Shown in pieces: positions 30,298 to 36,142 of a DNA stretch of 36,142 bases (the first letter of the stretch is position 1; each line of letters begins with the position of its first letter). Source of the DNA: Bacteroidota bacterium (lineage in GTDB: Bacteria > Bacteroidota > Bacteroidia > Chitinophagales > Saprospiraceae); contig PZPC01000054.1 in NCBI GenBank assembly GCA_003045895.1, forward strand, positions 1-36,142. The letters are read 5' to 3'. The notes beneath the pieces were generated by a model. That model was not told where the DNA came from. It was given only the letters and a program-made list of their open reading frames with translations, and did no database searches. A program made the position numbers and the translations under genes.

Positions 30298-30840
30298 TCA
30301 GGTGCGCAAAAAAGCTTCAATTTTCTTTACGGCGTGGTGGTAACTGGCTTTCAGCGCCCCTTCCGAAGTCGTAAAAATAGCCGACATTTCGGCGTAACTC
30401 TTTTCTTCAAAATACCGCAGGCTAAAAATGGCTTTTTGTTTAGGTGGTAGCTTCGCCATGGCCTGTTCTAATTTTTGCCGGATGTATTCGCCTTCCAATT
30501 CCTGGGTCGAATGGGCTGCACTACCCCGGATCGTCTCCGTTTCGTCATTCAGCACCACGAAAGCCCGGCGGCGTTTTTGCTGGTTCAGGTGACTCAGCGC
30601 CTCATTGGTCGCAATCCGAAACAACCAGGTGTACAGTTGGCTCTGGGCCTGAAAATTTCCAATGTGGCGAAAAGTCTTCACTAAAGTGTTCTGCAGTACA
30701 TCATTGGCATCTTCGTGCGTACTGACCAGGCGCCTGATGTGTTGGTACAAGCGATCACCGTAGCATTGCACCAGCAAACGAAACCCTCGCTCGCGTTGGG
30801 CCGGATCAGCTACCAGGGTTAGTATTTCATTGTCCTTCAT
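30298..30840 (-). CDS. ECF RNA polymerase sigma factor
   Basis: 180-aa sigma-70 family ECF factor. The ATG at 30840 (MKDNEILTLV) is preferred to the one at 30861. Region 2 shows the classical DANDVLQNTLVKTFRHIGNF and LYTWLFRIATNEALSHLNQQ; region 4 has LPPKQKAIFSLRYFEEKSYAEMSAIF and the recognition helix TSEGALKASYHHAVKKIE. It starts a three-gene operon with a membrane anti-sigma and a periplasmic helical protein, so it probably responds to an envelope signal. It is divergent from the SPOR protein gene, whose start is 240 bp away; a near-consensus -7 element lies about 50 bp upstream of its start on the minus strand. Confidence 0.92.
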   Translation of the reverse strand: MKDNEILTLVADPAQRERGFRLLVQCYGDRLYQHIRRLVSTHEDANDVLQNTLVKTFRHIGNFQAQSQLYTWLFRIATNEALSHLNQQKRRRAFVVLNDETETIRGSAAHSTQELEGEYIRQKLEQAMAKLPPKQKAIFSLRYFEEKSYAEMSAIFTTSEGALKASYHHAVKKIEAFLRT

Positions 30841-31080
30841 ACACATGAACAGGGTCAACAAGCCGCCACTTGATCCTTTAGACTTCCGCTGTTGCGCAAA
30901 GTTTAAATAGGATCCTCAATAAGCAACATTTTTCATCAATACATTTTTCGCAATACGTTTTCCCAGATAAAATCCGTTATTAGCAATAAATCCGGTTTAA
31001 AAATGGCAGAAAAAAACAGCCGTTATCCCAACCAACTCACACCATTGCTCCTACTTCGGGGCGCTAAACCTTAAACAAGC

Positions 31081-32829
31081 ATGAAGAAGTTGCTTCTTTT
31101 TTCTTTTTTCACCCTCTTGAGTTTAATAACTACGATTAAAGGCCAAAATTATTTTACCGCGCTGGTGGGTACTTTTGTGGATGTGCGCCCCCAGGACTTC
31201 ACGGAAGTTCGCAACCTGGGCTTTGTGTATGCCCAGCAAGCGGAGGGCAACCTCAAGCAGGTTTTTTTGGGTAATTTCACCGATCTCGAAAAAGCCGAGG
31301 CTGCCGTAGCAGCCCTTCAGCAGTTGGGGTTTTCCAATGCCCAGGTCCTCAGCGGCCGCTACGCCGATGGCCCGGAAGTCGCTATTATCCAATTGGCTAT
31401 CCGCAGTACCCGGCGCCCCATCGACTGGGATGAGCTCACGCGGGCTGGCGAACTGAACGTACAGGTCGATAACGAATCGATCAAGATTATGACGGGCACG
31501 TTTCCGGACGTGAACTCCGCCAAGAATACCCTGCCAAAAATCAAAGCCCTGGGCTTCGATGATGCTTTCGTAAAAATGGTCAACAGCGGGGTACTCATTC
31601 CGGTGACGGCGGTTTCCACCGGCATCAAGGAAGCACTTATCCCGTTGAAATTATCAGACAACACCCCGATTACGCCACCTCCGACGACGACGGTAATCCC
31701 CCGTCCGATGGAAAAGGAGGAAGGTATTATTATTCCGAAGACCTCCCCGACGGTACCGCGGCCAACCGAACAAAACGCTGCTGTTTCGGATATTGGCGTG
31801 CGGGGCATCGTGAATCCGGTACCCCGGGCAACGGCACCGCTGCCTACTATCCGGGGCAATATCAAACGCAATTCGGTACTGGATTTGCAAAGGTTACTGC
31901 AAGCGGAAGGTTATTATGACAGTTCCCTGGATGGCTACTACGGCAATGGCACCCTCACGGCCTACACCGAAATGGTGACCGAAGACCCGGAGGTCCAGAA
32001 ATACCGGTTATTGGCCCCCCTGTTGTTGGCCAACGTTGGCACAAGCAAGCCCGACCAGCTTCAGGCGGCGATCAGCGAATTGCCTTACGACCCCAATGCG
32101 CCACTGGTTATTGAAAGCAACAACAACGCCACGGCCAAAGCTTACCAGGCTTATCTGTTGTTTACGTCTCTGGGGCCAGGCCCACAGGCAGACCTCCTGA
32201 TGAATGCCGCGATAAAAGCAGCCTACGCCGGTGTACCCGCGGGGAGCACGTCCTTTAACTACCAGGCCACTTACGCCTATAAAGAACTCGATCAGCTACT
32301 CTTGCACTTGTTCTACGTTCACGCCGCCCCCAACAACCCCTACCTGCTGCCGTGCTGGTTCAACGACCGTCACGCCACGCTCACGGCCCAGGCCCTCCAA
32401 AAAATGGGGTATGATGCGCAGCGCCTCCGCCGGGAATCCTGCGATGCCTTTATCCAATGGCCAGAGGTACAACTCTTGCAGGCGGTAGCATTAGACCTCA
32501 GCCCCACCGCCCAACGACAAACGGCCAAACTGCAGAATGCGGCCAACCGGCGCACCCAGTTGTTTCTCACCCGCACGGCTTTAACGCCCACCGAGGGAAG
32601 CCTGCTCGAAACCTGGCAGCAAGATACCTGGCGCAAAATCAACAATTGGGCGGGGACCGATCCCTTCCTCCTGGAAACGACGAAAGTGTTGCGGCTGGCT
32701 TACTGCCAGAGCCAGGTCAGACTCGAAGACTATTTTCTCGACCAGGGCTTCAAATCTACCGAAGCCCGCCAGCTGGCCCTCGCCGCGCTGCAGGCGATCG
32801 TGGGGGTACCCCTGGAGCGCTTTCAATAG
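31081..32829 (+). CDS. Secreted SPOR-like / peptidoglycan-binding-like protein
   Basis: 582-aa secreted protein with signal peptide (MKKLLLFSFFTLLSLITTIKGQ). Residues about 23-100 and 120-185 contain SPOR-like units: FTALVGTFVDVR, VFLGNFTDLEKAEAAVAALQQLGF, IKIMTGTFPDVNSAKNTLPKIKALGF. A Pro/Thr-rich linker (195-235) follows, then a peptidoglycan_binding_1-like helix set, SVLDLQRLLQAEGYYDSSLDGYYG (266-289). The remaining 290 residues are helical, without a recognised domain or catalytic motif. SPOR domains bind denuded glycan strands, so the protein probably works on or with the cell wall. It is divergent from the ECF sigma operon and ends before a very strong terminator. Confidence 0.82.
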   Translation: MKKLLLFSFFTLLSLITTIKGQNYFTALVGTFVDVRPQDFTEVRNLGFVYAQQAEGNLKQVFLGNFTDLEKAEAAVAALQQLGFSNAQVLSGRYADGPEVAIIQLAIRSTRRPIDWDELTRAGELNVQVDNESIKIMTGTFPDVNSAKNTLPKIKALGFDDAFVKMVNSGVLIPVTAVSTGIKEALIPLKLSDNTPITPPPTTTVIPRPMEKEEGIIIPKTSPTVPRPTEQNAAVSDIGVRGIVNPVPRATAPLPTIRGNIKRNSVLDLQRLLQAEGYYDSSLDGYYGNGTLTAYTEMVTEDPEVQKYRLLAPLLLANVGTSKPDQLQAAISELPYDPNAPLVIESNNNATAKAYQAYLLFTSLGPGPQADLLMNAAIKAAYAGVPAGSTSFNYQATYAYKELDQLLLHLFYVHAAPNNPYLLPCWFNDRHATLTAQALQKMGYDAQRLRRESCDAFIQWPEVQLLQAVALDLSPTAQRQTAKLQNAANRRTQLFLTRTALTPTEGSLLETWQQDTWRKINNWAGTDPFLLETTKVLRLAYCQSQVRLEDYFLDQGFKSTEARQLALAALQAIVGVPLERFQ

Positions 32830-32850
32830 CGTAGCCAGACCAGACCAGGA

Positions 32851-32899
32851 AAAAGCAGCGGGGCTGGCCGACAGTTTGTCGACCAGCCCCGCTGCTTTT
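32851..32899 (+). terminator. Very strong intrinsic terminator
   Basis: Perfect 17-bp arms (32851-32867 and 32883-32899) with an inner CGACA/TGTCG hairpin, followed by TTTT at the arm end and CTCTTTTT. The A-run on the left makes it usable in both directions. It lies 22 bp after the SPOR gene stop and before the convergent DUF3078 gene. Confidence 0.92.
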
Positions 32900-32969
32900 C
32901 TCTTTTTGTCTAAATCGTTGGGGGGAAATAAAGGAATCCATGCGCCTTTAAGTCCTTTGCGCCCATCGT

Positions 32970-33914
32970 TTACTTGCTAATCGCGTAAGACAAGCCCAGG
33001 ATCCAGTAAGACTGGAGGGGATTGTCTGACCGCGTAGCAGCCAGTGCTTCCTGCTTATTGTTGCGCAAGCCAATGTCCAAACCTACACCGATGCCTTTGA
33101 CGGCGGTTGAGAACGAATTGACCCAGGTCCAGTTGGACAAGTCGCTACCTTCGTAACTCATAAATGCGGACAGGTTCGATTTCCAGGCGAAACCTTTTAC
33201 GATCTGCCGGGTATAATCGGCCACGACCTTAGCACCCAACGATGATTTGAAATCGTAAGCGCCGCTCGAGAAGACAAAGTTGTAGTTGACGGGGTGGATG
33301 ACGACAACCAGGTCGGTGATGGGGGTCCAGGTGGCTCCCATGCCGAGGTCCAGGTAACCCGGTTCATTGAACCGCCCTTCGAGAATGGAAGTCCGGTATT
33401 CCCCCAGGGTTGAAATGGCCCACTTGTCAGAGAGCTTACGACCGTAAAGCGAAGTGATATTAAAGGCGTCGGCGGCCACGCGGAAATTGTTATTGTCATC
33501 GGGATTGTCCTTGTCTTCAAATTTTAGCCAACCTAACGAAAGGTTGAGGCTGTTGCGCCAGAAGGCTTTTTTGTAATCACCGTTGGCGAAAACCGTTGTA
33601 GCGAAGCCAATATTGACAGCCGACGTATTGGGTTGCTCGCGCAGCAGCCAGTCGTTGAACGTAGAAAAATTTACACCTACGTTACCCAATATACCCTTTT
33701 TCCACCGGGGGTAGGGGGTGAGTTGATCCGTCAGGCTGGTTACTTCGGCCTTGAGCGCGGCCACCTTGCCGGACAAGGTCGCCAGATCTGCTTCTAAAAG
33801 ACCTAGTTCAGCACTTTTTTCAGCCTTCATCGCGGCCAATTCTTCCGTCGTTTGCGCGTAAGCGACCGAACCAGCTAGTAAACTGGCTACCAGGAGTAAA
33901 AAAAGTTTGTTCAT
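32970..33914 (-). CDS. DUF3078 outer-membrane protein
   Basis: 314-aa protein with signal peptide (MNKLFLLLVASLLAGSVAYAQ). Residues 22-65 are a coiled coil (TTEELAAMKAEKSAELGLLE and on), probably for trimerisation or reach through the periplasm. The rest is a beta-barrel pattern with DUF3078 features: YPRWKKGILGNVGVNFSTFNDW, SLNLSLGWLKFEDKDNPDDN, SDKWAISTLGEYRTSIL and a C-terminal YWILGLSYAISK. The family is widespread in Bacteroidota and of unknown function. It lies 65 bp after the MscS-like gene in the same direction, separated by an imperfect hairpin at 33939-33961. It ends convergent to the SPOR gene. Confidence 0.88.
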   Translation of the reverse strand: MNKLFLLLVASLLAGSVAYAQTTEELAAMKAEKSAELGLLEADLATLSGKVAALKAEVTSLTDQLTPYPRWKKGILGNVGVNFSTFNDWLLREQPNTSAVNIGFATTVFANGDYKKAFWRNSLNLSLGWLKFEDKDNPDDNNNFRVAADAFNITSLYGRKLSDKWAISTLGEYRTSILEGRFNEPGYLDLGMGATWTPITDLVVVIHPVNYNFVFSSGAYDFKSSLGAKVVADYTRQIVKGFAWKSNLSAFMSYEGSDLSNWTWVNSFSTAVKGIGVGLDIGLRNNKQEALAATRSDNPLQSYWILGLSYAISK

Positions 33915-33938
33915 TTTTGCGGTGTTGATTGATAATGT

Positions 33939-33961
33939 CTCCGGTTAAGCGTTAAGCGGAG
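33939..33961. other. Imperfect hairpin in front of the DUF3078 gene
   Basis: CTCCG and TTAA arms pair with their complements around a 3-base loop with one mismatch. On the plus strand a T-rich stretch follows, but no plus-strand gene ends here; on the minus strand it is in the leader between the MscS-like and DUF3078 genes. Confidence 0.4.
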
Positions 33962-33979
33962 TATTTTTTAATCAGACAA

Positions 33980-34825
33980 TCAGACCTCTTCTGGTTCATC
34001 CAACGGTGTGAATCGGGCACTGCGGTGGATGGTGTACTGGTTGTCGGATAGTTTACTCAGGGGGACAATCACTTCGCCCTCGGTCACCCGTAAGGACAGG
34101 GTGGTGTTGTCTATTCCAATGACTTTTCCCCGTTGGCCATCGATGGTAATGTCGTCTCCTATCTCGAAGCGGTCTTTATTGTAGTAAGCCGCCAGCATAT
34201 TGCTCATCAGGGATTTTGAAGCCAGTCCGTAACCGATGGAGAAAGCCAATATGACGCCGGCCAGTACAATGGAAATGTTGTTTTCCATGAACGTGGTCTG
34301 CAACTCGGCTTGTTTCATGGTAATCAATGCCACGTTGAGAAAAAGGAAATAGAACGCCACGTTGGCCAGTAGCTTCGCGGAGCCAATACCCAGTGACTCA
34401 CAAGCCGTCTGGACTACTTTTTTGAGCAAATCGCTCAGCAGAATACCAATGATGAACACAAAAAACGCCGAGATGGCTTTAGGGAAATAGTTGATCAGGT
34501 CCGTCAGGAGGTTGGAAATCGTCTCCATCCCGAGTACTTCCACTGCCGCCATGATAAAAACAAAGAGGATGATGTAGTAAACAATGGAGGCTACTATCTG
34601 GCTAGGGACAATGCTCACGCTGGTGCTAGCCACAATATCGATCTCATTCAGGCGGTCGGCCAGTTTGTCAATACCCGAGTTAACGAGTACTTTTTGGATG
34701 ATCCGCCGGAAGACTTTGGCCAGGATTAAGCCAACCAGGAAGATAAAAAAAGCGGTAATCAGGCTGGGAATGACCTCGGTCATCGCTAATATTTGTTCCC
34801 AGATTTTATTCAGCACGTCTTCCAT
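33980..34825 (-). CDS. Mechanosensitive ion channel family (MscS-like) protein
   Basis: 281-aa membrane protein with about five hydrophobic helices: 20-40, 72-97, 113-135, 150-170 and 183-203. It is of the small CmpX/MscS-related type, with N-terminal repeats of the form GLILAKVFRRIIQKVLVNSGID and GILLSDLLKKVVQTACESLGIG. Residues 205-265 are the MscS beta domain: LASKSLMSNMLAAYYNKDRFEIGDD then ITIDGQRGKVIGIDNTTLSL and EGEVIVPLSKL. Role: pressure-gated or regulated ion release. It is the third gene after the ECF sigma factor and a 97-aa protein, close enough (36 bp) to be in the same operon, which suggests an osmotic or envelope-stress regulon. Confidence 0.9.
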   Translation of the reverse strand: MEDVLNKIWEQILAMTEVIPSLITAFFIFLVGLILAKVFRRIIQKVLVNSGIDKLADRLNEIDIVASTSVSIVPSQIVASIVYYIILFVFIMAAVEVLGMETISNLLTDLINYFPKAISAFFVFIIGILLSDLLKKVVQTACESLGIGSAKLLANVAFYFLFLNVALITMKQAELQTTFMENNISIVLAGVILAFSIGYGLASKSLMSNMLAAYYNKDRFEIGDDITIDGQRGKVIGIDNTTLSLRVTEGEVIVPLSKLSDNQYTIHRSARFTPLDEPEEV

Positions 34826-34861
34826 GGTAGATTGAATAGTTGTTGTAGCTCAAGATAAGAA

Positions 34862-35155
34862 TTATAGGTTAGGATATTTGGTTTGCTGCTGGTCGCCAAT
34901 TTCGGGGGTACCACGACCTTCAGCTCCCCTGGTGGCGTTGGTGTCGTCACTCCGGGCCAGGTCCTTACCCGCAATACCAGCCATGGTGTCTACCATCCGC
35001 GTGATGAAAACATCGGCCATACTACCCAGAAAACGCATGGTTCCCAGGGTACCATCGAGGCTGGCTTTAACTTTCCGCTCGACTGGCCCGGTGAAAAATG
35101 TCCGTATTTGTTGTTCCTCCATTTCCTCGAAAGGATTGAGGCGTTGCTTATCCAT
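34862..35155 (-). CDS. Small hypothetical protein of the ECF sigma-MscS operon
   Basis: 97-aa protein without a signal peptide. Residues 1-30 are charged (MDKQRLNPFEEMEEQQIRTF), 33-65 form a moderately hydrophobic, Met/Phe-rich stretch (LGTMRFLGSMADVFITRMVD), and the last 30 residues are polar and likely unstructured. I do not recognise a domain. It sits 11 bp after the ECF sigma gene and 36 bp before the MscS-like gene, so it belongs to that operon. An anti-sigma or channel accessory role is possible by position, but it has no clear membrane helix and no zinc motif. Confidence 0.72.
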   Translation of the reverse strand: MDKQRLNPFEEMEEQQIRTFFTGPVERKVKASLDGTLGTMRFLGSMADVFITRMVDTMAGIAGKDLARSDDTNATRGAEGRGTPEIGDQQQTKYPNL

Positions 35156-35166
35156 AGCTGCTAAAT

Positions 35167-35724
35167 TTATCCTTCTTCCAGTGTAAAACTGTCCGAGCGA
35201 ATTTTTTTCGCTCGTTCTTTGGCCCTTTTAATTTGCATTTTAATCGCGCTTTCTGATTTATTGAACGTCTCGGCAATCTCTTTGATCTGCTGTCCATCCT
35301 GGTATTTCATCAGCAAAATAGCCCGATCGCCCGGGTGGAGCTCGTCGAGTACCAGTTGCAGTTGCTGGATATTCAGTTCCAGGATTTCTTTATCCGGAAT
35401 CGTGTCCTCCGCCAGGTCGGGTGCTTTTTCTATTTCATCAGAAAAGACTACTTTCTCTTTTTTCTTGCGCCGGATGTAATCGATACAAAAGTTGTAAGTA
35501 ATCGAATAAATCCAGGTAGAGAACTTCGACTTTTCGTTGAAACGCGACAGGTTCAGAAATATCTTGGTAAATATTTCCTGCGTAGCGTCTTCGGCCAGGG
35601 CAGTATCACCCAACAACGTCAGGCTCTTCGCGTAAACTTTGCCGGAATACCGTTCGTACAATAAATTAAAACAGCGCGATGCTTGAGAATCCAGGTAACT
35701 GTGGATTACATCAAGATCATCCAT
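35167..35724 (-). CDS. ECF RNA polymerase sigma factor (second)
   Basis: 185-aa sigma factor; the ATG at 35724 (MDDLDVIHSYL) is preferred to that at 35745, which falls in a palindrome. Region 2: DATQEIFTKIFLNLSRFNEK, then KFSTWIYSITYNFCIDYIRRKKKE. Region 4: LDELHPGDRAILLMKYQDGQ, IKEIAETFNKSESAIKMQIKRA. The linker between regions 2 and 4 is acidic (FSDEIEKAPDLAEDTIPDKEIL). It heads an operon with a 97-aa protein, an MscS-like channel and perhaps DUF3078. No classical transmembrane anti-sigma lies next to it, which sets it apart from the ECF operon at 30840. Confidence 0.93.
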   Translation of the reverse strand: MDDLDVIHSYLDSQASRCFNLLYERYSGKVYAKSLTLLGDTALAEDATQEIFTKIFLNLSRFNEKSKFSTWIYSITYNFCIDYIRRKKKEKVVFSDEIEKAPDLAEDTIPDKEILELNIQQLQLVLDELHPGDRAILLMKYQDGQQIKEIAETFNKSESAIKMQIKRAKERAKKIRSDSFTLEEG

Positions 35725-35732
35725 TTTTGCGT

Positions 35733-35748
35733 TACATGCAGGCATGTA
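35733..35748. promoter_or_regulatory. 16-bp palindrome in the sigma gene leader
   Basis: TACATGC-AG-GCATGTA has perfect 7-bp arms, 9 to 24 bp before the ATG at 35724. It could be an operator for autoregulation. It also contains the alternative ATG at 35745, which argues against that start. Confidence 0.4.
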
Positions 35749-35968
35749 TTTGTTGCTTTACTTCAGGCCTCCAAGTACACAATAATATGCATTGAGACGT
35801 GATTTGATCAAAAAGGTACAGCTAAAGGTTAATTTTTTTAAGGAATAAACCGTAAACGTTAATGATTTCTAAGCACGTGTTGCTTTTTTTGTGGGAATGG
35901 CGCAAAATAAGCACTTCGGCGGACATTTCACCGGTTTTCGAAGTCGGAGGTGGGAAGTCGGAAGTAGC

Positions 35969-35985
35969 CCACGCTGAAGACGTGG
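35969..35985. repeat. Small hairpin sharing a core with the 90-bp repeats
   Basis: CCACG-N7-CGTGG, inside CCCACGCTGAAGACGTGG. The core CCCACGCTGAAG is the same as in the units of the tandem array at 23622-24008, so the two belong to one dispersed family. Confidence 0.6.
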
Positions 35986-35992
35986 CAGCCGC

Positions 35993-36024
35993 GGGGAAAG
36001 GTGGAAACGGGGAAAGGTGTAAAC
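35993..36024 (+). repeat. 16-bp tandem duplication
   Basis: Two 16-bp units, GGGGAAAGGTGGAAAC and GGGGAAAGGTGTAAAC, differ at one position. On the other strand they read as TTTACACC/TTTCCACC words, like the leader repeat at 2791-2840. Confidence 0.75.
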
Positions 36025-36060
36025 GAGGGGGCTGACCAACGTCGGGCGTATCGAAATCGG

Positions 36061-36087
36061 AAGTGGGAAGTGGGAAGTGGGAAGTGG
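36061..36087 (+). repeat. Heptamer tandem repeat (AAGTGGG)
   Basis: Nearly four copies of AAGTGGG in a row; related but degenerate words continue to the left between 35940 and 35966. Confidence 0.8.
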
Positions 36088-36099
36088 CCTAAAATGGCG

Positions 36100-36129
36100 A
36101 AAGCCCCACCGCGTTAGCGATGGAGCTTT
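36100..36129 (-). terminator. Terminator-like hairpin at the right edge
   Basis: AAAGC and GCTTT outer arms with inner CCA/TGG and CGC/GCG pairs (11 of 13 positions paired) around a GTTA loop. As no plus-strand gene precedes it, it probably ends a minus-strand gene lying beyond the window. Confidence 0.55.
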
Positions 36130-36142
36130 CTTAAAATTGGCG

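Larger units (their letters stand above)
35749..36142. other. Right-edge intergenic region with short repeats
   Basis: No gene is seen in the last 394 bp. Besides AT-rich upstream sequence of the sigma gene it holds a CCACG/CGTGG hairpin (35969-35985), a 16-bp unit repeated twice (35993-36024), a heptamer repeat (36061-36087) and a terminator-like hairpin (36100-36129). Confidence 0.6.

Overview
The window reads as a chromosomal segment of a Bacteroidota bacterium, most likely from the Saprospiria (Lewinella-like) lineage. The support is promoter elements of the form TAnnTTTG, no obvious Shine-Dalgarno dependence, ECF sigma/anti-sigma operons, the uppS-bamA order, and families common in this phylum (DUF3570, DUF3078, LVIVD-repeat lipoproteins, polyphosphate glucokinase). 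Most genes are roughly 55% GC by hand count of sample lines. The first two genes are nearer 38%.

Layout. 57-2101: an AT-rich pair of secreted proteins, one with a transglutaminase-like Cys-His-Asp triad. 2102-2847: non-coding sequence with direct and tandem repeats. 2848-9273: a PLP enzyme of the D-cysteine desulfhydrase/ACC deaminase family, then a sulfur module: CstB-like persulfide dioxygenase-rhodanese fusion, membrane-anchored rhodanese, small membrane protein, thioredoxin, a YeeE/YedE (PmpA/PmpB-type) sulfur transporter split into two genes, and an OprP-type porin. Two GTGA-N6-TCAC palindromes lie about 37 bp upstream of exact TAnnTTTG elements in this module. A Crp/Fnr regulator whose only cysteines are clustered (C85, C91, C92) is encoded at 12387-13040, after a penicillin acylase. 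13056-18123: MFS transporter, bamA, uppS and a pterin-4a-carbinolamine dehydratase, all on the minus strand.

18274-21316 is a tight operon of secreted thioredoxin, ApbE flavin transferase, a DUF4266 mini-lipoprotein ending in Gly-Cys-Gly-Cys-Asn, and a DUF3570 outer-membrane barrel. A perfect bidirectional terminator separates it from a convergent barrel/LVIVD pair. 23403-24390 has no gene but holds a four-copy 90-bp tandem repeat and several hairpins. 24391-27748 carries a thioredoxin-like protein, a small conserved protein, two cyclophilin lipoproteins (one with a PKD domain) and polyphosphate glucokinase. 27745-30840 has a TPR protein and an ECF sigma/anti-sigma/periplasmic operon. 31081-32829 is a SPOR/peptidoglycan-binding-like secreted protein. 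32970-35724 is a second ECF sigma operon with a 97-aa protein, an MscS-like channel and a DUF3078 protein. The right edge holds short repeats and hairpins.

The most distinctive points are the probable thiol-responsive Crp/Fnr regulon over the sulfur genes, the ApbE/DUF4266/DUF3570 operon that lacks a visible canonical flavinylation motif, and two nested-palindrome elements of about 170 bp flanking the porin gene.
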